Shown piece after piece: positions 36,483-45,772 of a stretch of DNA of 64,000 nucleotides (positions within the stretch are counted from its first letter, which is position 1; every line of letters starts with the position of its first letter). Under the pieces are notes generated by a model that did not search any database, was not told the origin of the DNA, and saw only the letters and a list, made by a program, of their open reading frames with translations. Position numbers and translations under genes: made by a program. Source of the DNA: Sphingobium sp. Cam5-1. GTDB lineage: Bacteria > Pseudomonadota > Alphaproteobacteria > Sphingomonadales > Sphingomonadaceae. The DNA lies in the NCBI RefSeq assembly GCF_015693305.1, contig NZ_CP065140.1:286817-350816 (forward strand). Reading direction: 5' to 3'.

Positions 36483-37368
36483 TGAACGTCTCGCCGATTT
36501 TGAAGCTGAGCGACCAAGGCTGTTGCGTCTTGGCTATCGAATGCTTGGTTCAGTCAGTGAGGCGGAAGATATCCTGCAGGAGGCGTGGCTGCGTTGGGCG
36601 ACAACGGCGCAGAGCGTCGACACGCCGGCAGCCTATCTGACCCGCATCGTCACTCGACTTTGCCTAGATCAGCTCAAGTCCGCCCGCGTGCGCCGGGAGA
36701 CCTATGTCGGTGCCTGGCTGCCTGAACCGTTGATGGGCGCGACTGAGGAAGAGGAGGCAATCGCCGACGACGTGACGTTCACACTGATGCTTGCAATGGA
36801 GCGCCTGTCCCCGCTGGAGCGTGCCGCTTTCCTGCTTCACGACGTATTCGACATGGCGCTCACCGACGTCGCGACGACATTGGGCCGCGAGCCCGCCGCC
36901 GTGCGACAGCTTGCCTCGCGCGCACGCAAGCATGTCCAGCATGCGCGACCGCGTTTCACGGTTGAAGCAGCTGAGGCCGATCGGATTGCGCGCGCCTTCT
37001 TCACTGCTGCCCGCGACGGTGACACAGTCGCATTGTCCGCACTGCTGACACGGGATGTCGAAATTCACTCCGACGGCGGCGGTAAGGTGATTGCCTTCCG
37101 CAATGTGGTGCGTGGGCTCGAGCGAGCGCTTCGCCTATTCGCCGGGCTGCGTCGCAAGTACACGTCAGCGCCCACGCTCCTGCGGACAGCGACGATCAAC
37201 GGCCTGCCCGGCTACATCAGTATCGATCGTGGCGACGTGCTGCAGACCACCGCGCTCGACGTGCGCGATGGCCGCATCGCGGCGATCTATATAGTCCGTA
37301 ATCCCGACAAGCTCCGTCACCTAGAGGCAGCGTTCGGCACTGACGGTCATCCACAGCACGGCCACTGA
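36469..37368 (+). CDS. ECF41-family RNA polymerase sigma factor with SnoaL-like extension
   Basis: From TTG 36469, behind GGGGGAC, this gives 299 residues; ATG 36427 is an alternative. Region 2 (RLLRLGYRMLGSVSEAEDILQEAW) and region 4 (LSPLERAAFLLHDVFDMAL) are followed by a SnoaL-like C-terminal domain. All three ECF41 hallmarks are present: WLPEP (83-87), DGGGK and the final NPDKL. In ECF41 the C-terminal extension itself controls activity in place of an anti-sigma factor. The gene just upstream is truncated, so its native autoregulated promoter may be lost. It is a paralogue of the sigma factor at 44918. Confidence 0.9.
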   Translation: MLHSDERLADFEAERPRLLRLGYRMLGSVSEAEDILQEAWLRWATTAQSVDTPAAYLTRIVTRLCLDQLKSARVRRETYVGAWLPEPLMGATEEEEAIADDVTFTLMLAMERLSPLERAAFLLHDVFDMALTDVATTLGREPAAVRQLASRARKHVQHARPRFTVEAAEADRIARAFFTAARDGDTVALSALLTRDVEIHSDGGGKVIAFRNVVRGLERALRLFAGLRRKYTSAPTLLRTATINGLPGYISIDRGDVLQTTALDVRDGRIAAIYIVRNPDKLRHLEAAFGTDGHPQHGH

Positions 37369-37601
37369 AGGTCGTGAATTGGTCGACAGCGGCTGGGATA
37401 GCTGCCGGTCCGCACCTGATGAGCAAAATTTGGCAGCTTAACGGCAAAGAAGGGTCGAGGCCGGAAGACACCATCGGGACTTTGCTGCCGTTCACCCTGC
37501 GCTTGGCGAAAGGCAAGTTCGCCCGAAAGCAGTCGCTCGGGCGGCAACCCACTCGCACATTGCGGTCCTCCTCGCGCGTCGCGGGAGGGCGCGGTCGATG
37601 C

Positions 37602-38597
37602 TCAGGTGAGCCATTTGCGGAAATGTGCGGCAATGCGGTCAACGGACTGACGAACTGTCTCGGCATCATCGTAGAAATCGAAATGCTCGCCCTCGGCCCA
37701 GTGCATTTCCTTTGGTCCGGCTAATAGGCCGTAAGCCTTGCGGGCTTGATCCGGGAAAGCTGCGCCGTCCGAATGGATAATCAGCGCGGGGGCATGGACC
37801 GAGGCTGCCTGAGTGATGGGATCGAATGCCAGCCAATCTTCCCAACCCATCGATGCAAATTCATTACGCCAGGGCCGGACGCCGCCGCCACGGGTCTTGT
37901 CCATGTAGTATTCGCTGGCGCTGGCGCTCACCGCCTGCTTGTTGCCAGGTTCGTAGGTCGGCACAATGTCGATGACGCCAGCTTCATCATAGTGCTTGCG
38001 GGCTGCACGGCTTATGGCTCGTCGCTGGGCTATTCCTTCCTCGCCCATCATCTGTTCCATGAACGAGGGCTCGCCGAACATGCCGGCGGCGGCCGCAATC
38101 GCACCAACGTTCGGGTCATTGGCCGCGGCATACATGATCGTCCCGCCCGAGGTGCAGATGCCCAGCAGGCCGGTGCCAGCGACGTCGGAGCGCTTCTTCA
38201 GGAAACGGAGCGCGGCAGACAGATCCTCGGCTTTCGACGCCTGATCCTCATACTGCCGCTTGGCGCCACTGCTTTCGCCGTAATTGCGATAGTCGATCGC
38301 CAGCGCGATGATGCCGCGACGCGCCAACTCACCGGCGTAAAGGCCGCCCATCATCTCCTTGACCGAACTCAACGAGCCCCCAACTGCCACAGCCGGGCAG
38401 CGATGAAACAGGTTTAGGTCCTCAGGAAGGTACAGGTTCCCCACGACAAAGCCATCGCCGCTCGGGAAGCTGACCTTCTGCGGCTTGGACTCGCTGCGCT
38501 CAATAAGTGTCTCTGACATGACAGTTCCTATGCTGAGGATGCCGGCGACGGCACCTGCGGTGATGCCGAACGCCCGCCGCGTGAGTGAAATGGACAT
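37602..38597 (-). CDS. Exported alpha/beta hydrolase with a Cys in the nucleophile elbow
   Basis: This 331-residue protein has an N-terminal Tat-like signal (LTRRAFGITAGAVAG). The fold has the oxyanion region VGGSLSSVKEMMGG, the nucleophile elbow G146-I-C148-T-S150-G-G, a likely acid in the LIIHSDGAAFP strand and the His in EGEHFDFYD. Cys instead of Ser at the elbow is known in dienelactone-hydrolase-type enzymes and in a family of uncharacterised hydrolases, so activity is plausible but the substrate is unknown. It is divergent from a LysR regulator that probably controls it. Confidence 0.8.
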   Translation of the reverse strand: MSISLTRRAFGITAGAVAGILSIGTVMSETLIERSESKPQKVSFPSGDGFVVGNLYLPEDLNLFHRCPAVAVGGSLSSVKEMMGGLYAGELARRGIIALAIDYRNYGESSGAKRQYEDQASKAEDLSAALRFLKKRSDVAGTGLLGICTSGGTIMYAAANDPNVGAIAAAAGMFGEPSFMEQMMGEEGIAQRRAISRAARKHYDEAGVIDIVPTYEPGNKQAVSASASEYYMDKTRGGGVRPWRNEFASMGWEDWLAFDPITQAASVHAPALIIHSDGAAFPDQARKAYGLLAGPKEMHWAEGEHFDFYDDAETVRQSVDRIAAHFRKWLT

Positions 38598-38695
38598 CGG
38601 TGCGTTCCCTGTTGCGATCGCCGTAACAAATGGTGCATCATAGCTGACTTGATAATAACGTTTACACTTGATGCTGTTGTAAGGTGAATTTGATA

Positions 38696-39613
38696 ATGAA
38701 GCCCGACCTGTTCGACGGCGTCGTCATTTTCACGCGCGTAGCGGAACGGAGGAGCTTCACCGCTGCCGCAAAGGAATTGGGCATCACTCCTGCGGCTGTA
38801 AGCTGGAGCATCAAGAGCTTGGAAAAGCGCGTCGGCGCGCCTCTGCTGACCAGAACCACGCGCTCCGTTGGGCTTACCGAGGCAGGCGAGATGTTCCTGC
38901 AACAGGCGAGGGTGGGAGTAATGCACGTACAGGCTGCCGTCGACGCCGCGCAGCGGCTCGGCGCAAGCCCACAAGGCTTGCTGCGCCTGAGCGTTCCGTT
39001 TGTCGCCCACACGTTCCTTGCGCCGCTGCTTAAGGGGTTCGCCGCCGCCTATCCCGACATTGAGTTGGAGTTGGTCTTCGAGGACAGGTTTGCTGACGTG
39101 GCGGCAGAGGGTTACGATGCCGGCATCCGGATCGGCGAAATGATTGCCGAAAACATGATAGCTGTTCGCCTCACGCCCCCATGTCCGAAGGTGATCGTCG
39201 GCTCTCCGGCCTATTTCGCCGAACGAGGCATGCCAGAACGGCCCGAGGAACTTGAACATCACTCTTGCATTCGCGCTCGCCTGATGGATGGTTCGTTGCA
39301 TCGGTGGGCGTTTATCGATGGCGGTGGCAAGGAAAGGCAGCGCACCTTCTCGATCGCAGTCAATGGACCGCTTATCGTCAATGGACCGGCAATGTGCGTT
39401 TCGGCTGCGCTAGCCGGGATTGGACTCACCTACATCACAGAAGAAGCCGTTCGAGCCTTGATCCATGATGGGCGGCTAGCGACGTGCCTCGAACCGTTCC
39501 TTGCCGAAAGCCCTGGGTTCTTCATCTACTTTCCCAACCGGAAGCATGTACTGCCCAAGCTTCGAGCCTTTATTGACTTTTGCCAGTCGCGGGCACCTGA
39601 ACGAGAGACCTGA
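38696..39613 (+). CDS. LysR-family transcriptional regulator
   Basis: This 305-residue protein starts at ATG 38696 (an in-frame GTG lies four codons upstream), with AAGG at 38681-38684. The N-terminal helix-turn-helix is clear (SFTAAAKELGITPAAVSWSIKSLEKR), followed by the LysR effector domain. Motif style is closest to the AaeR/DmlR-like group. It is transcribed away from the hydrolase gene, with about 100 bases between them, so it likely regulates that gene. Confidence 0.92.
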   Translation: MKPDLFDGVVIFTRVAERRSFTAAAKELGITPAAVSWSIKSLEKRVGAPLLTRTTRSVGLTEAGEMFLQQARVGVMHVQAAVDAAQRLGASPQGLLRLSVPFVAHTFLAPLLKGFAAAYPDIELELVFEDRFADVAAEGYDAGIRIGEMIAENMIAVRLTPPCPKVIVGSPAYFAERGMPERPEELEHHSCIRARLMDGSLHRWAFIDGGGKERQRTFSIAVNGPLIVNGPAMCVSAALAGIGLTYITEEAVRALIHDGRLATCLEPFLAESPGFFIYFPNRKHVLPKLRAFIDFCQSRAPERET

Positions 39614-39795
39614 CGATCCGCAGCTGGGTGCAAGAAAATGACGGGTGAGCGTCTCACAAGGGTCGGATCATCCCTGTGATCAGCAAAATGGCATCTCCAT
39701 TCTGACCGGTGCGGCACAGGTGGATGATGCAAGCGGTACGGCGTCGCAATTTATGTCCTCGCCCAGCCGCTCCATCTAAGCTCGAAACGAACAGA

Positions 39796-40737
39796 TCATG
39801 GAGGACTGCAACGCAGATCCACCTCGACGACGCGGTTATTGCTGGCTTCAAGACCGAATTGCACCGTGGCACCGCCTGAAAGAGCAGCTATTGATCCTGG
39901 GGCAATGCCCTGACCTATGAGGTTCTCTCGGACGGCCCGGGCGCGTCGTAGGCCCAAAGCCAGATTGGCCGTGGGGCTTCCCGACCTATCCGTATAGCCT
40001 ACGAGAAGGATACGCGCTTGTGGACAGGTCTGAGTGAATGCGCTCACTGCCCCTAATGCTTCACGCAAGGGTTGGGGATCGGCAATGGTCGAGCCCAGGT
40101 CGAAGCGCACCAACGTTGACCTACTGGAGGTCAGCGGGTTGGGCAGGCGTGTTTCGAGGTTCGCAAGGCGACTATCGATCTGGGCGAGCCGGGCGGGCAG
40201 ATCCGCCGTCTGTTCGGTCCCCTGGCGCCTACTTGGCTCAGGGAGGCTTTCGCCTTCCGTCTGGGTTTTGAAGGTGGATGTTTCCTGCTCGCTCAGCGCT
40301 TGTGCGAAGCCGGCTTTCAGTTCGACCAGGGCGCTCTGAAAGGCTTGCGGTGTCATCGTGGATTCGGCAACGTGGCTAAGGGCGGCCTTCGCCTCACGAT
40401 ATTCCTGATCGGTGCTCTCGAACCGCGCCCATTTCTCGCAAGCGTCGATGAACAGTCGGATGCCGATCAGATATTGGTTTTGTGCGCCGGTGTTGCGGAA
40501 CTCGGCATCGCGCATATTCAGTCCATAACCCAGGATCGAGAAGCCGGCAGACCGGTCCCGACTGGGGCGAAGTGGATCGCTCCAGCCTTTGCATTCCTTC
40601 ATCCGGATCTTGGCCGCCGGCTGCAGCGGCCGCGGGATGCCCTCCAGGTGAGATTGGCAGGCGGTGACGAGGGAGAAGCAACAGAGCATCCCTGCGATAC
40701 GGCGCCCAGCGCCTCTCGTTTGCAGTTCAGGCGGCAT
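39796..40737 (-). CDS. OmpA-family lipoprotein
   Basis: This 313-residue protein starts at ATG 40737, overlapping the preceding gene by 11 bases. The signal ends in a lipobox CFSLVTAC, so it is probably a lipoprotein anchored at Cys27. A helical middle part (about 100-190, coiled-coil-like) is followed by a C-terminal OmpA-like peptidoglycan-binding domain (LLVGYTDRSGSPTANLALGLRRA and NNRVVEVDL). It forms a two-gene unit with the exported protein upstream. A role in envelope structure is likely but not shown. Confidence 0.85.
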   Translation of the reverse strand: MPPELQTRGAGRRIAGMLCCFSLVTACQSHLEGIPRPLQPAAKIRMKECKGWSDPLRPSRDRSAGFSILGYGLNMRDAEFRNTGAQNQYLIGIRLFIDACEKWARFESTDQEYREAKAALSHVAESTMTPQAFQSALVELKAGFAQALSEQETSTFKTQTEGESLPEPSRRQGTEQTADLPARLAQIDSRLANLETRLPNPLTSSRSTLVRFDLGSTIADPQPLREALGAVSAFTQTCPQARILLVGYTDRSGSPTANLALGLRRARAVRENLIGQGIAPGSIAALSGGATVQFGLEASNNRVVEVDLRCSPP

Positions 40738-41617
40738 TTGCTGCCGGCTGCGGTGACTGCTGTTGCGGCGTCTCGCTTTTCACAAGTGCGTCTTGCAGAT
40801 CTTTGGCCTGATCCTGCACGCATTTGACCAAGGCAGGTGTGACAGCGGGTATTCTCTCTTCAACCTGGCTCGCCGTCATTTGCCGTGACATCTGACTGCC
40901 GGCGAAAATCCACAAGTCAAGTTTCGCGCTGCTCTGATCGCCGGTCAAGAAGGTCAGCACAGTGGCTCTGATCGTACCCAGCTTGGCGAGAATGGAGGGG
41001 TCTATTTTGCGCATCGATCGGGTCATGAAGCCGCCGCACGCTTCAAGGTTCACGCCTGGGATGCTGGCGTTGGCCAGTAGCGTGGTTATCTTGACGGTGT
41101 CGAAGTTCGGGTTGGGCAGGATCTTATCGATTTCTGCCGCGCTGAAATGCGGGATACCTGCGATTTCCTCGGCGAGCTGATCGCGGATCGCGTCACGTTC
41201 CTCGGTGTTCTCAGGTTGCCAGCGCCCGATATCGAAGTACCGATCCAGAGTCAGAATGAAATCCTTCTCAGCATTGTCGAGTGCCTTGACCTTAACCGGG
41301 TCCGCTTGCAGCTTTTCGCGCGCGCAAGTGAAGAAGGACCGCACGGTTTCGCTATAGGCGTCCTGCGCGAGACCACCGGCGGCCGAGATCGCGTAACCGG
41401 CCTTGATGGTGACGGCCTTGGAGGACTTGCTTTCGCCCAAGCCGCTGGCCAACTGATCGGCGATGTTCTGCGCAGTCCGGGATGCCATCTCGAGCTTGGC
41501 CTCGCCGGCGATCTCGGCCAGTTTGCTCTGATACCGGAACGTGCAATCGGCATGCGCGAGTTGAGGACAGAAAAAGGCCCCAGCCGCAACTGCTGCTGAC
41601 ATAAGCGAGTATTTCAT
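40727..41617 (-). CDS. Exported protein of unknown function, paired with an OmpA-like lipoprotein
   Basis: This 296-residue protein has a signal peptide ending LAHA and a good ribosome site (AGGGAGA). The mature protein is helical with four Cys, and the C-terminus is Gln/Pro/Ala-rich. No family is recognised. Overlap with the OmpA-like gene suggests joint function in the envelope. Confidence 0.65.
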   Translation of the reverse strand: MKYSLMSAAVAAGAFFCPQLAHADCTFRYQSKLAEIAGEAKLEMASRTAQNIADQLASGLGESKSSKAVTIKAGYAISAAGGLAQDAYSETVRSFFTCAREKLQADPVKVKALDNAEKDFILTLDRYFDIGRWQPENTEERDAIRDQLAEEIAGIPHFSAAEIDKILPNPNFDTVKITTLLANASIPGVNLEACGGFMTRSMRKIDPSILAKLGTIRATVLTFLTGDQSSAKLDLWIFAGSQMSRQMTASQVEERIPAVTPALVKCVQDQAKDLQDALVKSETPQQQSPQPAANAA

Positions 41618-42237
41618 GGCTTCTCCCTGTTGTCAGCAAGACTGACGGGAACGACGCCTACCGCGCCTGCGAGCAAATGAAAAGTACATTGCGGAAGCAC
41701 AACGAGCGCCTTGTTCGCAGACAAACAGAGCGTCAACCGCGCCTGATCGAACTTGCACGCAATTGCCGTGTAAGCTTGATCTATCAAGATGCTTCCAAAA
41801 CCGGACTTCACCTTGAAACGGCTAGCCTTGAGGCACAGTGCCGAAATCGAAATTTTCCGGTCTGCACCTGAAAACAAACATTCGCTGAGTGATCGAGCAG
41901 AGTTGGCGTAGAGGCGATGTAGAATTTGGGTAAGTTTATTCAAATTCGCTGATTTCCAGCCTTTCTGCGGCAGGATTTGGCCCACCGCTCGCTTTCCTGC
42001 GCGTTTTTCTTGCGGCGCGCCCGCAGGAGGTGTGCAACGGATTATCGAATATGCTCGGGCTGCTCGCGAGCGCGTTTCATGAATCGTGGCGACGCAAGGT
42101 TGGGCGAAGCGCGCCCCGTCCCATCTGATCGAACATTGCAGCCAGGGAACGATCGCCGACGGCCAGATCCTCGGCGTCTTGGCGCCAGGGCACAGGGTGT
42201 GGGGCGCAGGCTGCACCCTCGCGCCCCACACATTAGG
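41618..42237. other. Long intergenic stretch with no recognised gene
   Basis: Frames on both strands are open but lack starts or ribosome sites and look random. No repeats, promoters or RNA genes were recognised. It lies next to two gene remnants (CusF-like and thioesterase), so it may be decayed DNA. Confidence 0.3.
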
Positions 42238-42354
42238 TCACTTCTCGGTGATGGCGGTGATCACGCCGGCACCGCCCTCGAGCTTCAGGTCGAAACTTAC
42301 TTCGTCTCCGACCTTCAGGCTGTCGATGAGCGCGGCTAGGGGAGGGGTCCTGGT
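42238..42354 (-). pseudogene. CusF-like copper-binding protein, C-terminal remnant
   Basis: Reading leftward, the frame gives PPLAALIDSLKVGDEVSF and then DLKLEGGAGVITAITEK before a TGA at 42238-42240. The LKVGDEVSF strand and the terminal beta hairpin match the end of CusF-family periplasmic copper carriers. There is no start, and the metal-site part (Trp/Met/His) is absent because the upstream DNA belongs to a thioesterase fragment. It appears to be a truncated leftover of a copper efflux operon. Confidence 0.5.
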
Positions 42355-42359
42355 TTGGT

Positions 42360-42790
42360 CTACGGTTGCGCATACCCGACCGTAGCCTGCGCCACGAGCC
42401 GATCCTCGCTTCCTTGCCAGATCCTCACATCAACTGTCGATAACTTGCGTCCGAGTTTGAGAAGCCGGGCGTCGGCATAAATGGGTCTGAATTGACAGGC
42501 GTGCAGAAAGGAGATCGAAAGGCCATGCGTTACTGCCATCGGCTCAGGCCCGTGGTGCGTCGCAATCACGGCGTAGGCTGCCACGTCCGCCAGAGCCATG
42601 AGCGATGGGCCGGACACGATTTTACCGGGCCTTGCCATAGCCGGGGTCGGCTCGAGGAGCATTCGCACGGTCCGGGAACGATTTCCACTACAGAACCTAG
42701 ACCGGCGCGCGCTTCGGGCGGAAAGGCCTCGTCGAGAAATTTGGACAGGCCGTCAAGATCGAGCTGGGGTTGAGGATATTCCCTATTCAT
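42360..42790 (-). pseudogene. PaaI-type (hotdog) thioesterase, frameshifted
   Basis: From ATG 42790 the first frame reads MNREYPQPQLDLDGLSKFL and GLGSVVEIVPG. The other frame continues as RMLLEPTPAMARPGKIVSG and SLMALADVAAYAVIATHHG, to a TAG at 42360-42362. The second part has the hotdog-fold helix typical of PaaI thioesterases. One missing base near 42,670-42,680 would explain the break. The restored protein would have about 143 residues, a normal length. Substrate unknown. Confidence 0.65.
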
Positions 42791-43092
42791 AGCTTCTGGC
42801 CTTATCGGACAAAGCTGGTTTCCAACAATAACAACATGGCGAGACCGATCATAACGGCAGCTGACACGCGGCGCCCCAGCGCTGGCCGATCCGGGGCGTG
42901 TACGCAGGGCTGCTTTCGAACCATATTCAACTGTCAGACAGACCAATGCGCAGTTGACGATGTGAATGCCGCCCAGCCCGAGAAGCTGCGCCGGGACCGG
43001 TCAGGCGCTCGAGCGACCGCCTGGCAGCCCCTTGTGCGTAGCGAAGTCGCTCCGCAAAGGCTATTGGCGCTGGAAATAGAGGAGTGACAGAC
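42791..43092. other. Intergenic region before the AIM24-like gene
   Basis: No supported gene. It should hold the promoter of the gene at 43093. An Arg-rich plus-strand frame crosses it but appears random. Confidence 0.3.
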
Positions 43093-43929
43093 ATGCCGAG
43101 CCCCAGCCCCTGGCAGCATCATCGCAGCGCCGCCCTGGCTGACGACATCGACTTCGAGATCAAGGGTCAGGAGTTGCAGTTCCTTGAGATAGAACTCGAT
43201 CCGGGCGAAAGCGCCGTTGCAGAAGCAGGCGCGCTGGTCTGGAAAGACGCGGCTGTGGGCATGACGACCGTGTTCGGTGATGGAAGCGGAGGCAGCGACG
43301 GCGGCTTCATGGGCAAGCTGTTGGGAGCCGGAAAGCGACTGATCACAGGCGAGAGCCTCTTTACCACCGTGTTCACGCATAATGGCCAAGGCAAGGCAAA
43401 GGTCGCTTTTGCTTCACCGACGCCGGGCGCGATCCTTCCCATCCGGCTTGATCAATGCGGCGGGCGACTGATCTGCCAGAAGGACAGCTTTCTTGCAGCG
43501 GCCAAAGGCGTGTCGATCGGCGTCCACTTCCAGCAACGGATCATGACCGGCCTGTTCGGCGGCGAAGGCTTCATCATGCAGAAGCTGGAGGGCGACGGCT
43601 GGGTGTTCGTCCAGATGGGGGGCGCGATCGTCGAACGCGAACTGGCGCCGAGTGAGCAATTACATGTCGATACCGGCTGCGTCGCGGCCTTTACCGACAC
43701 GGTTGCTTTCGACCTCGAACGCGCTGGCGGGGTGCGCAGCGTCCTGTTCGGCGGAGAGGGCCTGGTTTTTGCTCGGCTCACCGGCCCCGGCAAGGTGTGG
43801 ATACAGTCCCTGCCATTCTCCCGTTTGGCAGGGCGGATGCTGGCGGCGGCCGGCAGTCGCGGCGGACAGAACAGGGGTGAAGGGTCAGTGCTCGGCGGCC
43901 TGGGGGACCTGATCGGCGGCAATAACTGA
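43093..43929 (+). CDS. TIGR00266 / AIM24-family protein
   Basis: This 278-residue protein starts at ATG 43093, eight bases after GAGGAG; an in-frame GTG at 43084 would leave no space for that site. The sequence is a beta-rich TIGR00266 protein: FEIKGQELQFLEIELDPGES, VWKDAAVGMTT, then FMQKLEGDGWVFVQ-type strands, with Gly-rich ends. AIM24-like proteins of bacteria are of uncertain function and often occur near envelope or stress genes. It is followed by a DUF4142 lipoprotein gene. Confidence 0.88.
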   Translation: MPSPSPWQHHRSAALADDIDFEIKGQELQFLEIELDPGESAVAEAGALVWKDAAVGMTTVFGDGSGGSDGGFMGKLLGAGKRLITGESLFTTVFTHNGQGKAKVAFASPTPGAILPIRLDQCGGRLICQKDSFLAAAKGVSIGVHFQQRIMTGLFGGEGFIMQKLEGDGWVFVQMGGAIVERELAPSEQLHVDTGCVAAFTDTVAFDLERAGGVRSVLFGGEGLVFARLTGPGKVWIQSLPFSRLAGRMLAAAGSRGGQNRGEGSVLGGLGDLIGGNN

Positions 43930-44009
43930 AGCTGCTCAAAAGCAGTGCTCGCGGGCGGGGAACGCGCGGCGCAAATCGCGCGTTGGCCGACCTTGAAAGG
44001 GAGAGCAGC

Positions 44010-44621
44010 ATGACCCGCCTTACCCCCATATGTCTGATCGCTGGTTTGACCCTGGCTGCATGCAACCAAGCCGCAGAGCGACGCGCGGAGAATGCGGCAG
44101 GATCGGCCGCAGCCACTGCCGAGGTTGTCGGCGACCGGATCGAAAATGCTGCTGACAATACGGCCAGCGCTATGAGGCCGACGCCGAGCGCGCAAGAATT
44201 CGTGAACCAGGCAGCCAAGAGCGACGCTTTCGAGATTGCGGCGGCGAAGTTGGCCGAGACGCAGGGGGTATCGACCGAAGTGAAACTGTTCGCCGCGCAA
44301 ATGATCGAGGCGCACACGGATTCCACGGCCAAGATCAAGGAAGCGGCTGGCAAGGCCGAGCCTGCGATCCAGCCCGATCCAGCGCTCACTCCTGACCAGA
44401 ATGAGGATCTGGCGGAGCTGCGGAAGCTGACCGGTGCCAAATTCGATGAGGAATATGTCGATGGCCAGGTGGATGCGCATGAAGACGCCTTGGCGTTGAT
44501 GCGGTCCTACGCGTCGGGCGGCACGGACGCGGCGCTGAGGGCCGTTGCAGCTGAAATCGCGCCGGTGGTCGAAGGGCATCTCAAGATGGCACGCGAGCTT
44601 GAAACAAAGACTGACCGTTGA
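44010..44621 (+). CDS. DUF4142 lipoprotein
   Basis: This 203-residue protein starts at ATG 44010 behind AGGGAGAGCAGC and has a lipobox GLTLAAC. The body is helical, rich in Ala and Glu, with the DUF4142 pattern FVNQAAKSDAFEIAAAKLA and KLFAAQMIEAHTDSTAKIKE. DUF4142 resembles ferritin-like four-helix proteins, and function is unknown. It lies 80 bases after the AIM24-like gene. Confidence 0.88.
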   Translation: MTRLTPICLIAGLTLAACNQAAERRAENAAGSAAATAEVVGDRIENAADNTASAMRPTPSAQEFVNQAAKSDAFEIAAAKLAETQGVSTEVKLFAAQMIEAHTDSTAKIKEAAGKAEPAIQPDPALTPDQNEDLAELRKLTGAKFDEEYVDGQVDAHEDALALMRSYASGGTDAALRAVAAEIAPVVEGHLKMARELETKTDR

Positions 44622-44917
44622 GTCCAATATTGTCAGCGAAAAGTCATCCAGGTGATGAACCTGCTCGCTTCCGACTTGGCACTCCCGATCCTGGGCGCGA
44701 TCGGTGCCGGGCGGGAATATCGCGCAAACCCAGCGGGGTCCCGTACACGCTTGTGCGAGGCGGGGTTCAAGCCTTCAGCCATTAGCCAGCGTCTTGAAGG
44801 GGATAGTGTGAAATTCACGTCGGCGGTGAGCGATGCTCAAGAGGAGACGATGGAGGAATTGAGCATCGCACTGTTCCGGGATCCCGTCATGCTGACAGCG
44901 GCCGCAAAGCCTCTACA
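44622..44917. other. Intergenic stretch with no recognised gene
   Basis: A 106-residue plus-strand frame crosses it (44652-44972) but lacks a ribosome site and runs into the convergent sigma-factor gene. I see nothing supported. Confidence 0.3.
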
Positions 44918-45772
44918 TCAGTGCATCATCCCATCCACGTGCCGCAGCTTATCCGGGTTTCGCATGATATAGATCGCCTTCACGCGGCTGTCTTCGATGA
45001 GGAGCGCTGTCGTCTGTAACATGCCGTCGGCCTCCCGCGTAACAAAGCCGGGCAAGCCATTCACAAATGCCCGCCTCACCAGTTCAGGATCGCCGCGGCG
45101 CAGACGGATAATAGTGGATAGTCCGCGTAGAACCTCGTGTGCGCCGTTGAGGACACGGCCCGCCGCCGGGCGTATGCCTCCTCCATCGGAATGAAAGCGT
45201 ACATCGTCTGCCAGCAGCGAACCGAGCTTTGTGACATCGCCGGCCCGAGCCGCTTCATAAAAGGCTGCGGCGATCGCTTGGCCCCGGTCGCGTTCGACAG
45301 GAAAGCGCGGCCGCTCGCGCCGCACATGCTCGCGTGCCCGCGCAGCAAGCTGACGGCAGGCGGCAGCGCCCCGGCCAATGGAGGAGGCGACGTCATCGAA
45401 GCTTTCTCCGAACACATCATGCAGCAGGAAAGCCGCCCGTTCGAGCGGAGAGAGACGTTCGAGCGCAAGCATGAGGGGGAGGGTGACGTCCTCTACGGGC
45501 TCGGCCTCCACGATGGGGTCGGGCAGCCACGGGCCAACATAGTTTTCCCGCCGCACCCTCGCGGATTTCAGGTGATCGAGGCACAGACGCGTCACCGTGC
45601 GGCGCAGGAACGCGGCGGGGACACGCACGGTTTGCCTGTCTGTCGCCGCCCAGCGGATGAATGCGTCCTGCACTACATCCTCTGCGTCAGCCATCGAACC
45701 GAGCATGCGATAGGCGACGCGCAGCAGATTGGTCCGCTGCGCGTCAAAGCTCGCAAGGCGATCGTCGATCAC
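44918..45772 (-). CDS. ECF41-family RNA polymerase sigma factor
   Basis: This 284-residue protein starts at GTG 45772, overlapping the stop of the decarboxylase-like gene upstream (GTGA). Regions 2 and 4 are clear (LLRVAYRMLGSMADAEDVVQ; LSPLERAAFLLHDVFGESF). The SnoaL-like extension carries the ECF41 hallmarks WLPDP, DGGG and NPDKL. It sits in one unit with a carboxymuconolactone decarboxylase gene, the classic ECF41 partner, behind a matching ECF41 promoter at 46262-46288. This suggests an autoregulated sigma-partner operon. Confidence 0.93.
   Translation of the reverse strand: MIDDRLASFDAQRTNLLRVAYRMLGSMADAEDVVQDAFIRWAATDRQTVRVPAAFLRRTVTRLCLDHLKSARVRRENYVGPWLPDPIVEAEPVEDVTLPLMLALERLSPLERAAFLLHDVFGESFDDVASSIGRGAAACRQLAARAREHVRRERPRFPVERDRGQAIAAAFYEAARAGDVTKLGSLLADDVRFHSDGGGIRPAAGRVLNGAHEVLRGLSTIIRLRRGDPELVRRAFVNGLPGFVTREADGMLQTTALLIEDSRVKAIYIMRNPDKLRHVDGMMH

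Noticed and set aside
35834..36640. A 268-residue plus-strand frame over the junction, membrane protein and sigma factor
   Set aside because: It is a different frame from two well-supported genes and shows no motif.
41614..42231. A 205-residue minus-strand frame in the gap after the OmpA pair
   Set aside because: It has no start signal, no motif and mixed composition, so it is treated as chance.
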